Shown here one piece after another: positions 11,685 through 22,142 of a stretch of DNA of 64,000 bases. The number at the start of each line of letters is the position of its first letter. Position 1 is the stretch's first letter. Both the position numbers and the translations under genes were made by a program. Under the pieces are notes generated by a model. It saw nothing but the letters and a program-made list of their open reading frames with translations, did no database searches and was not told the DNA's origin. Source of the DNA: Arachis hypogaea. Its lineage: Eukaryota; Streptophyta; Magnoliopsida; Fabales; Fabaceae. The stretch covers positions 62,289,559-62,353,558 of the forward strand of contig NC_092040.1 of the NCBI RefSeq assembly GCF_003086295.3, written 5' to 3'.

Positions 11685-14600
11685 ATGGCGGACGACCCCT
11701 CCAACAATGACCGCACGGCATCAGAACAAGAGGAGGAAGTTGACACCGGAGAACGACCGGACAGCCCTCTATCACCACGCACTCCAGGAGGAAACAAACA
11801 GAATCGCCCAAAGACGTCACTCCCAAACAAAGATCCACGAAATCCCGAAAAAGAAAAGAGCTCGAAATTCTAGAAGCATTCCGGGCACAACAAAACCGAC
11901 TAAAACAACTCGAAGAGGACATAAAGAAGCAAAAAGAAACTGAACAAGATCTGAGAAGGAAGCTCGCAAGCGCAGAGAATAGAAGAAAAACTGCGGAAAA
12001 TAGAGGCCAACCTGAAAGATCGGTCAGACCGCGGCCCCACCCCCGAAGGCAACCATGATCCCTTCACGCAAGAGATCATGAAGGAGAAGGTACCGCGAAA
12101 CTTTAAACCACCCGATATGGATCTCTACGACGGCACCACCGACCCAAGTCACCACCTCAGCAACTTCAGAAGCAGAATGTACCTAGTCGACGCCTCCGAC
12201 GCGATTCGGTGCAAAGCCTTCCCCACCACTCTCACCAAATCAGCCATGAAGTGGTTCGACAACCTGCCACCTAGATCAATCACCAGCTTCGAAGACCTAA
12301 CCAAAAATTCCTAACAAGATTCTCCATTCAAAAGGACAAGGCAAAACATGCCCCCAGTCTACTCGGGATCAAACAAGGTAACCAAGAAACTCTCCGAGAG
12401 TACATGGAGCGATTCAACAAAGCCTGCCTGGACATACAACACTTGCCCACTGAAGCAGCCATCATGGGACTAGCAAACGGCCTAAAAGAGGGACCGTTTA
12501 GCCAATCCCTATCTAAACGATACCCGACCTCCCTATACGAGGTGCAGGAACGGGCAGAAAAATATATCAACATGGAGGAAACCTCCCAGCTAAGAGACTC
12601 TTCTAGGAAGGAATCAACCTACCCGTTCCGAGATCGAGATCGGGAACAGAAGAAGAAAGAAGAATCCAACTCGGACAAGCCACGGAAGTATCATAGCTAC
12701 ACTCCCCTCCGAGTTTCCCTGGTAGACGTCTACAGAGAAGTATGCCACACCGAAAAAATCCCACCGCCCCGACCTCTAAAACACAAGAGAGCAGGGAGAG
12801 ATCGGTCCGAATACTGTGAATACCACAAGCTCTACGGTCATTCTACTAACGACTGCCACGACCTAAAAAATGTTATAGAAAAGCTAGCCAGAGAAGGAAA
12901 ACTCGACAGATACATAGCAGAGAAGGGAGAAGAGACCAAAAAGAGAAGGAGGGGAAATAACGAAGATCGGGCTGAGCAAACCCCGCGAACCCCTGAAAGG
13001 CACGTTCACATGATAAATGGAGGTTTTGCAGGCGGAGGAACATCCAGATCCTCGCGAAAAAGACACCTCAAAGACGTCTATCATGTCCGAGAAGACAGCC
13101 CCCTGCCCGAATTACCTACTATCTCGTTTACCCGAGAAGATGCTCAAGGGGTAATACCCGGGCACGACGATCCAATGGTAATCACCATCATCCTAGCAAA
13201 CGCCAACCTACGTCGAACCCTGGTTGACCAGGGAAGCTCAGCAGATATCCTGTTCAAAACAGCCTTCGACAAACTCGGACTTGAAGAAAAAGAGCTAAAG
13301 GCCTATCCCACCGACTTATTTGGACTAGGGGACACCCCGATCCATCCCTTAGGATACATCTCGCTACATACTACCTTTGGAAGAGGCGAACAATCTAGAA
13401 CATTAAGCATCGACTACATTATAGTCGACGTCACTTCAGCATACAATGCCCTCATTGGGCGACCAACCCTAAACAGACTAGCAGCTATAGTCTCAACCCC
13501 ACACCTCTGTATGAAGTTCCCTACCACAAAGGGAATCGCTACCCTAAAAGGCGACCAAAACCTAGCACGGCGATGCTACAACGAAAGCCTGAGCCTAAAA
13601 GGGAAAGAGGTCAATACAATAGAACTCGGACGAGTTCAAACCCGAGAAGACCTCCGGCCACAACCAGAGGGAGAAACCGAAAAAATCCAAATCGGGAACA
13701 CACCTGAAAAAATAACAAACGTAGGAGCGAACCTCGAAGCAGGCCTAAAAGAGGAACTCATAACCCTCTTAAAAGAGAATTCCGACCTCTTCGCCTGGAA
13801 AGCCTCCGACATGCCAGGCATAAGCCCCGACCTGATGTGCCATAAGCTATCAGTATACCCGGGGTCCAGACCTGTCCAACAAAGACGCCGGAAACTCGGG
13901 CCTGAGCGCGTGCAAGCAATAGAAGAACAAGTACAAGCATTGCTAGATGCAGGGTTCATTCGAGAAGTAAAATACCCCCTATGGCTCGCAAACGTGGTCC
14001 TGGTAAAAAAGCCCAACGGAAAATGGAGGATGTGCGTCGATTACACGGATCTCAACAAAGCCTGCCCCAAGGACCCATATCCACTACCAAACATCGACGC
14101 CTTAGTAGACGCAGCCTCAGGCTATAGATATCTCTCCTTCATGGACGCATACTCGGGATACAATCAAATCCCGATGTACGGACCCGACCAAGAAAAGACC
14201 TCGTTCATAACCCCAAGGGCAAACTACTGCTACGTAGTAATGCCCTTCGGGCTGAAGAACGCAGGGGCAACCTACCAGAGGCTAATGAACAAAGTGTTCT
14301 CAGAGCACATCGGACTACAACTAGAGGTGTACGTCGACGACATGCTGGTAAAGACACAAGAAGACGGAAACTTGCTGACCGACCTCACCAGTGTCTTCGG
14401 CACCCTCAGAAAACACAACATGAGACTCAACCCGACAAAGTGCACCTTCGCCGCAGAAGCCGGAAAATTCTTAGGCTTCATGTTGACTCAAAGGGGCATC
14501 GAAGCAAACCCGGACAAATGCCAAGCGATACTCAATATGAAAAGCCCGACCTGTGTCAAAGAAGTACAACAGCTGAATGGAAGGCTGGCCGCCCTATCAA

Positions 14601-15331
14601 GATTTTTGGCAGGATCAGCGATAAAATCACTACCTCTATACTCACTCCTAAAGAAAGGGAAACCCTTCTCATGGACCCCGGAGTGCGAAAAAGCCTTTCA
14701 AGAATTCAAGGAATTCCTCGGGCAGCCACCAATCCTAACCCGACCTTTAAAAGGGGAAGAGCTCGTATTATACCTCTCGGTCGAACATCGGGCAGTCGCT
14801 TCAGCATTAATACGGGAAAATGACCAAGGACAACACCCCGTATACTTTGTGAGCAAGGCACTGCAAGGGGCCGAATTAAACTATCAGAAAATAGAAAAAT
14901 TCGCCTACGCCCTAATATTCACAGCTCGGAGGCTCCGTCCCTACTTTCAATCCCACACCATCAAAGTCCGGACAAACCAACCCATGAGACACATCCTGCA
15001 AAAAACAGACCTGGCAGGACGAATACTACAATGGGCGGTGGAACTGTCCGAGTTCGACCTCCACTATGAAGCCCGGACTGCCATAAAATCTCAGTACCTA
15101 GCCGACTTCATCGCAGAATATACTGAGACCCCCGGAACCCCACTCTCGTGGAATCTGTATGTCGACGGGTCCTCAAACAAAACAGGAAGCGGAGCCGGGG
15201 TTATACTCGAAAGCGACCAAGGAACACGGATAGAACTATCCCTAAAATTCGAGTTCCAGGCCTCGAACAACCAAGCCGAATACGAGGCCCTACTAGCAGG
15301 TCTAAAGCTAGCCGAAGAGGTCGGAGCCTAG
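11685..15331 (+). CDS. gag-pol: C gag-protease-RT-RNase H (second copy)
   Basis: The same polyprotein as 7175-10494 but carried further. One-base losses split the gag part into frames 11685-11873, 12078-12314 and 12404 onward. The losses lie at about 11866, 11958-11982 and 12304-12309. The frame from 12404 is then open for 975 codons. The zinc knuckle is at its residues 138-151, followed by protease (VDQGSSADIL), RT (YVDD) and RNase H. From about residue 915 there is a second RNase H of the archaeal type (LYVDGSSN...NNQAEYEALLAGL). It ends at an in-frame TAG (15329-15331), after which homology continues in the same frame. Two RNase H domains are a hallmark of the Tat lineage. Confidence 0.85.
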
Positions 15332-16863
15332 AGAATCACGATCTTCAGTGACACCCAGGTCGTCACATCTCAAGTAAATGGAAGCTACCAGGCCAAAGAC
15401 CCAACTATGAAAAAATACCTGGATCAAACACAGGCACAATTACGCCACTTTTCAGAAATACAAATCCAGCACATACCTCGGGAACAAAACGCCCGGGCAG
15501 ACGCCCTCTCAAAGCTCGCCAGCACCAAGCCCGGGGGCAACAACAGAAGTCTCCTCCAGGAAACTTTACAATCCCCCTCCGTGCTAAGAGAGGAAGAAAC
15601 GCTGAATATATCCAACCAACAGCAAGGATGGATGACCCCCATACTCAGCTACCTGAAGTCGGGAACTCTTCCCACCGAAAGAAAGGGAGCTAAAAGACTC
15701 ACGAAAGATGCCCAAAATTATACACTAATTCATGGTGTATTATACAGAAGAGGATTCACAAATCCCCTCCTTCGGTGCGTCCCGACCTCAGAAACAAAGA
15801 ACGTCCTCGAAGAAGTCCACGGAGGCATGTGTGGGAACCATCTCGGAGCTCGGGCATTATCTAAAAAGGTAGTCCGAGCCGGCTTCTACTGGCCGACCTT
15901 GCAGAAAGACGCAACGGAATTCGTGAAAATATGCCCCCCTGCCAAAAACACGCCAATTTCCACAAGGCACCACCAGAAGACCTTATCAGCATCACCGCAC
16001 CATGGCCCTTCGCAAAATGGGGACTTGACCTACTTGGCCCGTTCCCACAAGGACCGGGGCAAGTCAAATACCTCATAGTAGGGGTCGACTACTTTACAAA
16101 GTGGATCGAAGCCGAGCCCTTAGCAACCATTACGGCTCAGAAAAGCCGCAAATTCCTATACAAAAACATTGTCACAAGGTTCGGAGTCCCCTACTCCATC
16201 ACAACAGACAATGGAACACAGTTCACGGACACAAGTTTTCAGAACTTGGTGGCCGAACTAAAAATCAAACAGCAATTCACATCGGTCGAGCACCCACAAG
16301 CCAATGGACAAGCAGAGGCTGCAAATAAAGTCATCTTGGCCGGGTTAAAACGAAGACTCCAAGAGGCCAAAGGGGCATGGGCCGAAGAACTCCCCCAGGT
16401 ACTATGGGCATATCGGACAACCCCGCACTCTACAACGGGAGAATCCCCATTCCGACTAGCTTACGGGATGGAGGCAATGATTCCTATCGAAACAGATGAA
16501 GGGTCGCCCAGAGTCATCTTCTACAACGAAGGAGGCAACCCACAGGCACAAAGGGAAGAACTCGACCTCCTCCCCGAGGTCCGAGAAAGAGCCCGAATCC
16601 AAGAAGAAGCCTTAAAACGGCGAACGGCCCTCAGATACAATCAAAAGGTAATAAAGCGAAGTTTCTCCATTCACGACCTGATTCTAATCCGAAATGACAT
16701 CGGAACAGACAAGTCGGGAGAAGGAAAGCTAGCCGCAAATTGGAAAGGGCCCTACAAGGTAACAGAAGTCTTAGGGACAGGCTACTACAAAATATCCGAC
16801 CTAGAAGGCAATGAGCTGCCCAGGGCCTGGCACGCCTGTAATCTAAGACGGTACTACAGCTAG
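15332..16863 (+). CDS. int: C second RNase H end and integrase
   Basis: In frame after the TAG, the text continues RITIFSDTQVV, the third acidic motif of the archaeal-type RNase H. A linker and the integrase zinc finger follow (HGGMCGNHLGARAL, then Cys pairs). A frameshift in the ATATGCCCCCCTG run near 15935 breaks the finger. The reading resumes in frame 15931-16863 with CPPC-type PPCQKHANFH. The catalytic core follows: D in WGLDLLGPFPQG, D in ITTDNGTQFTD, E in HPQANGQAEAANK. After that comes a basic C-terminal domain (KRSFSIHDLILIRND...WKGPYKV). The TAG stop ends at 16863. Single-base breaks lie in homopolymers, so sequencing error is as likely as decay. Confidence 0.85.
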
Positions 16864-17518
16864 AAAAAACTTAACCCGAGGTGTACTCTTTTTCCCTACA
16901 AGGGTTTTTTAATGAGACACCCGGTTAAGTAGGATACCCGACCTAAAGGGTAAACACTTTGTTAATATTCTTTCTTTTTTAATACTAATCAAATTTCTCT
17001 ATTTTCTCTTCCTCATGATGAAGCAAATCCTAGAAAGTACCCCACCAAGGCGCATTAATTTATGCTCGGCAAAACGCAAAAAATCATTTGCCAAGAGACC
17101 ATACAAGGTCGGCAAAGATAAAGCGACGAGGTTCAAATTAATGTGAGAAGTTATAAAGTAACTCTGAAACGGCTCGAAGAAGCCAAATAAAAAGAGATTA
17201 CAAAAATAACTTAAAAAGGCCGACCAAATGACGAAGTCGGACCCAACAAAGGGAAAGTTATAAAGTAACTCTGAAATGGCTCGAAAAGCCAAATAAAAAG
17301 AGATTACAGAAATAACTCAAAAAGGGCCGACCGACGACAAAGTCGGACCTAACAAAAAGGAGGTACTCGAGCACCCGACGTCCGAGAAAAAGCTCGGACC
17401 CAAGAAAGAAGCCTTAAAACGGCAAGAACCAAGATTTCGAAAAACGCTTACTAAAAAGTTGCTTTACAAAAGCAACTAAAAAGTACAAAGCGAAAAGAAC
17501 GAAATCAAAGGAAGTTTC
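16864..17518 (+). repeat. C 3' region with ~108-bp direct duplication
   Basis: No sense-strand gene is present after integrase. The segment GTTATAAAGTAACTCTGAAA...AAAGAGATTACA...AACT.AAAAAGG.CCGACC...AAGTCGGACC occurs twice, starting near 17149 and 17257. A diverged hairpin unit (AGTTGCTTTACAAAAGCAACT) lies at about 17457-17480, just before the 66-bp array. Confidence 0.6.
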
Positions 17519-17784
17519 AAAACGCTAGCTAAAAAGTTGTTATCCAAAAACAACTAAAAAGCACGAAAGCGGAAACAAAAAGTCAAAACGCTAGCTAAAA
17601 AGTTGTTATCCAAAAACAACTAAAAAGCACAAAAGCGGAAACAAAAAGTCAAAACGCTAGCTAAAAAGTTGTTATCCAAAAACAACTAAAAAGCACAAAA
17701 GCGGAAACAAAAAGTCAAAACGCTAGCTAAAAAGTTGTTATCCAAAAACAACTAAAAAGCACAAAAGCGGAAACAAAAGGTCAA
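17519..17784 (+). repeat. 66-bp tandem repeat array with hairpins
   Basis: Four units begin at AACGCTAGCT positions 17521, 17587, 17653 and 17719, a strict 66-bp period. Only one or two bases differ between units. Each unit contains AGTTGTTATCCAAAAACAACT, a 7-bp stem hairpin. The array lies between integrase and the 3' end of the antisense gene. Confidence 0.9.
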
Positions 17785-17925
17785 AACGCGAACAAAAACA
17801 CCGCATAATAAGCTAAAAAGTTACTAAAAAGTAGCTAAAAGCAAAAAGGTGTTCAAAGCGTTCAACAGAAACCATCCAAAAGACAAAAGAGCCCACAGGC
17901 CGGGCACAAAACCAGAATAAAAAGA

Positions 17926-19836
17926 TTACAGAGGATCAAAGTCCTTCCCGGACTCCACACCAACAGAAGGCTGCGGAGCAAACATAGAAATCGGGACAGC
18001 ATCGACGGCAACGTCCTCCCGATTCGAAACCCCCACACCAGATCCATCCCCGACCAAAGGAGAAGTCGGGTTATCAACAGGAACTCCGGGGTCGGACATC
18101 GGAACCTCATCCTCGGCAGGAGCAGGAACAATCTTTCCCTCCACGACAACGTTATCCGTACTGAATAAGCTCAGATCCAGGTCGGGAGCAAGAACCCGGA
18201 CCTGAGCCTTCAAGTTCTCAAACATAGCATCCATACCCTTAGCCACGTGACCCTCCAGCTCGTAAAACTTGTCCTGTGCAGATTGCAACTCCTCCTTTGT
18301 CTCCACAAGCTCGGTATATAGCCGAGTATAATTCTCTGTAGCCGCCTTCGCCATCTCCTCAGATGTCTTCGCTGCCGCCACAGCCGCGGTAGCTTTAGTT
18401 TCTCTTTCTCCAAAGAGGCCTCCAGCTCAGTAATCCTGGCAGCCTTCATCTGACTAATCCTATCAAGCTCGGACTGAGTCCTCCCAAGTCGGGAGCTGGT
18501 CGCCCCAAGGGGGGATTTCTTGAACTCCCGGGCAATAGCGGCATGAAGACTAGCCATCCGGACATAGCTCCGCGCCATATACTGAAAATGATGCTCCATA
18601 GAAACATCATCAGTAGAAATAAAGGTCTGAGGGAGAATATGCTGCTCAATCCAACCAAGAGCATCGAAGTCCTTGTCATTGAAACCGGCAAGCTCTTGAG
18701 AGGTCTTCTGCTTCTTGGAGGAGGACCCGAGAACGGAGGAGGAGAAGAGGTAGCAGGCCCAGAGGTCGGAGGATCCTGACTTATAGCTCGGAACTGGGGA
18801 GTCGGAATAGTCTTCGACCGAGTCTGAACACCTATAGTAGTCTTCTGCGGAGAAGATCGGGCAGAAGCATCCCCGGCCTCGAGATTTCGAGCAGCCACCG
18901 ACTTCTTCGTCCGACGAAGAAACTTCATGGAATCCGCCTGAGAAGACATCTCTGCAGAAATAAAAAGGAAAAAAGATCACCACAACAGAAATTCCACCAA
19001 AACAAAACCCAAATACTAAGAAAGATAAATCTCAAAAGAGGTCGGGAACTACCTAACTCGGAACGGAGAAGGCTTGGATCTCCCAACATTTTCTTCGTGT
19101 CCAAGTGAGGTGCCCGACCCCATAAACTGCTCACCACACCCACAAAGGCCTGCTCCACCTCATCTAGACTCTCAAAAGTATACTTAACAGACACTATATT
19201 CTCCTGCCAACAAAGAGGAAAAGAAGGCTCCCCACTCTCATCTAGAAAGAAAGGTCGGACGTCTCCAACAGCCCGGACCTTGAAATAAAAGTTCTTAAAA
19301 TCGTGAAAAGACTCATCATACAGGGTACAGAACTTCCTCCCCTGGTTAGCCCTAAAAGAGACCCAAGACACCTTCCCTCCGCCCGACCCCGGCTTCGTCA
19401 ACACAAACAAATAGGAAAAAAGGGAAATAGAGGGAGAGACACCCAGAAACTGACACAAAAGTTGAAACAGCTTTAAAAACGCCCAAGAATTCGGATGGAG
19501 CTGCGTAGGGGCGAGGTTACAAGACCACAACACCTCGGACTCCAGGTCGGTAAAAGGAAGTCGGACATTCAGCTTAGAGAAGAAACAGTCATAAGCATAA
19601 AAGAAGAGCTTCTCGGAACTATCTAAAGGCGGAAAGCACACTCTCTCCTCAGAATCCGGGGCTACTAATTCATAATCCCTCTCAGACTCTCTATCTTCAC
19701 ATATGCTACATTGCCTACGGAACCTAGCTAAATACTCAGAATCTACCACAGAAGGAACTCTTAGGGGAACGGGATCTACCCAACCAAGACCACTCGGAAT
19801 CTTGGTCGACATCGCCTGAAGAACCTTTCGAGACAT
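17926..19836 (-). CDS. C antisense ORF (Transposase_28-like), spliced
   Basis: Exon 1 runs from ATG 19836 to 19053. A plausible 101-bp intron follows (19052-18952, GT...TTTCTGCAG). Exon 2 runs 18951-17926 to the stop, for about 600 residues. Exon 1 holds a region I recognise as the Pfam 'putative gypsy type transposon' (Transposase_28) domain: LPFTDLESEVLW, then QLHPNSWAFLKLFQLLCQFL. The exon join keeps the frame (TTA G|AG ATG). Exon 2 is Pro/Ser-rich, then a helical coiled-coil region (ISQMKAARITELEASLEKEK; TELVETKEELQSAQDKF). One-base breaks lie near 18720-18735 and near 18400. A TTCTTTGTAG acceptor just upstream of the ATG suggests a 5' UTR intron. Antisense ORFs at this place are known for Retand-type Tat elements. 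The function is unknown. Confidence 0.7.
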
Positions 19837-20445
19837 AAAAATCTTGCCTACAAAGAAGAATACAACAGCAAGGCAAAAATCACATAAAGGCAGACAGCGA
19901 AAACCCATTCAGCAAGGCGAGAAAACCAAGTTCTTTTAGAAGAAAATACAGAAACCCGAAAACAAAATACCAAGAGAAAAGAGCCCCCCCCCACATACAA
20001 ACAACCAAAGCAATGGCGGCGCCTCTTTTCGGGGCAACCCAGGCATAGAAGAAAAAGAAAACAGAAGCATATATGCGCAAAGAAAATGAAGACAAGAACA
20101 AACCTGGAAGAAAGGAAGAAGACGACGAGCTCCGATGCAAGGAAAACGGAAACGGCGGCGAGGAGGAAACCCCGGAAAAACGCACAGAAAGAATCGGAGA
20201 AGAAGAACAAAGAAGGAGCGGCGCTCGAAGGAGAGATGGCGAAAACTCAGAAAAATGGAAAGGGAACAGAATAAACGAAGAAAATGAGGAAAGGGGCAAA
20301 TAAATAATGCCTTCACAGAGCCCGAACGGAAATCGAGGAGAAGCGGTAAAAAGCAATAAATGCTGAAACGGCCGTTTTCAAATTTTGAAAAAACTACTAT
20401 GCCCGAGCTCAACCTCTCAAAAAGGACGAACTCGGGCAGGGGCAC
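19837..20445. other. Presumed promoter/5' UTR of the antisense gene
   Basis: On the minus strand this region leads into the antisense ORF. It is purine-rich on the plus strand (GAAGAAGAACAAAG...), which produces several long but meaningless frames on both strands. It ends with a purine-rich tract GGGCAGGGGCAC (20434-20445) directly before the 3' LTR, the likely polypurine tract of C. Confidence 0.5.
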
Positions 20446-20894
20446 TGTTCATACCCTGACCGAGCTCCCCAAACTCGGTAAGATCATAGAAGGTCCGACC
20501 TCGTCCCAAGGCCCACGCCTGAGGTCGGACCTCGGACAAATAAGCTAAGAAGGCCCATCAAAAAGGAACGAAGCCCAAAACCTAAAGGCCGAAAAGGCCT
20601 AGGAAAGGCGGTTCCACAAAGATAGGGATAAAACTCCCAAAAGATAAGATAAGATAAGAATATCTTATCCAGGGAAGATCACGACCAACTACTATAAATA
20701 CACTGGAGCACCCAGGTATAACTCATACTCTAATTCTACTCAATATCTGCTTGGACCCATGCTAACTTAAGCATCGGAGTGTCATTGCAGGTACAACCAC
20801 CAACCACTCCACATATCAAGCTCGGGTCCCTGACCCCCACCTCGGGCCTCTCCGAAGACGACCGAGCTACACGTTTCAGGTAACCCCCAGAACA
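20446..20894 (+). repeat. 3' LTR of element C
   Basis: 449 bp. By eye it is identical to the 5' LTR except for an extra C in the CTCCCAAAAG run, CCACTCC for CCCCTCC, and CCCAGAACA for CCCGGAACA. It is followed by the ACAAG target duplication. Confidence 0.9.
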
Positions 20895-22142
20895 ACAAGT
20901 AAAATAAAATAATAATAAAATAAACTCTTGGCAAGGTATTATAACTGGAGGTCCTATCCTTATCAATTATGATGAAATTGAGATTTTAATCTCACTTTGT
21001 TAACCTCTAATTATGAAGGTAAATCAAGTAGATTTATTAGCTTAATCCTCAGGTCCTAGTCAATTCCGGTGGAAAGACTAGAGTTATTGAAGCAACTCCC
21101 AATTTATATCACTGCTTTATTGACAGCTTAGCGTTACCAATTACTGAACTAAAGTCAAAAGGAAGAAAATATCTAAATTAAAAAGCATCAATATAAATAA
21201 AGCAAAGCAAAATTAAATCTAAAAATACCTCAAATAAAATACATTCAAAGTAGTAAAATCTATCATGGAAAAGTTCATAAGCCAATTGGACAACATAAAT
21301 CAAATACAAATAAAAGCATTAGAGTATCTAAAAGTAAAAGAGAAATAAAAAGTAAAAGGAATATTAAACCTGGATCGAGAGTTACTCCTAAAACTAAGAG
21401 AAATCCTAAATCCTAATCCTAAGAGAGAGAGAGGAGAGAACCTCTCTCAAAACTAAATCTAAATCATGGAAAAGTAAATTATGAAAAGCCCTCCTATGAA
21501 TGGATGCATTCCCCCACTTTATAGCCTCTAATCTGTGTCCTCTAAGCCGAAAACTGGGTCAAAAACAGTCCAGAAATCACTTCCAGCGCTTTCTGGTCCG
21601 TACAGGTCGCGGAAAAGTGACGCGGCCGCATGGCTCACGCGGCCGCGCGGGTTGCGTTCCTGCCAGGTCACGCGTCCGCGTGACTCACGCATTTGCGTCG
21701 TCTGGCGTCAGGGCAGCTATGGCAAATTATATATCAAATCGAAGCCCTGGACGTTAGCTTTCCAACGCAACTAGAACCGCGTCGTTTGGACCTCTGTAGC
21801 TAAAGTTATAGCCGTTTGAGTGCAAAGAGGTCAGGCTGGACAGCTTAGCAATTTCTCCAACTTATTGTATTCCTTCCATTTTTGCATGCTTCCTTTCCAT
21901 CCTCTGAGCCATTCCTGCCTTATAAATCTCTGAAAACACTTAACACACATATCAAGGCATCTAATGGTAATAAGAGAGGATTAATAATAAGCAAATATAA
22001 GATCAAAGAAGCATGTTTTCAATCAAAGCACATAATTAGGAAGGCAAATGTAAAACGTGCGAATAGTATGAATAAGTGGGTAAAGAGTTGATAAAATCCA
22101 CTCAATTAAGCACAAAATAAACCATGAAATAGTGGTTTATCA
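20895..22142 (-). repeat. B LTR 2, right piece
   Basis: Continuation of the LTR from 6686 after removal of C. It ends GTGGTTTATCA. It shares variants with LTR 3 (for example CCCAATTTATATCACTG) that differ from LTR 1 (CCCAATTTCAATCACTG). Confidence 0.85.

Larger units (their letters stand above)
6687..20894 (+). mobile_element. Element C: Tat-like Ty3/gypsy retrotransposon
   Basis: It has LTRs TGTTCATACC...GGAACA of 448 and 449 bp, a tRNA-Asp primer site, gag, protease, RT, RNase H, a second archaeal-type RNase H, integrase, an antisense gene and a purine-rich tract before the 3' LTR. It is flanked by ACAAG (6682-6686 and 20895-20899). The unoccupied site is visible in the paralogous LTR 3 near 24525. 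As assembled the element is 14.2 kb. About 4.5 kb of that is a 1000-N gap plus a second copy of LTR end-gag-pol start, probably artefactual. The true length would be near 9.7 kb. The GC-richer coding sequence contrasts with the AT-rich host. The LTRs differ by about two substitutions and one indel, so the insertion is young. Confidence 0.9.

Noticed and set aside
17999..18779. Three overlapping minus-strand frames as three separate genes
   Set aside because: They are pieces of one coiled-coil protein (exon 2 of the antisense gene) split by single-base breaks.
19848..20445. Several overlapping 80-170 residue frames on both strands
   Set aside because: They arise from purine/pyrimidine strand bias in the antisense gene's leader. 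Composition is low-complexity and no domain is seen.
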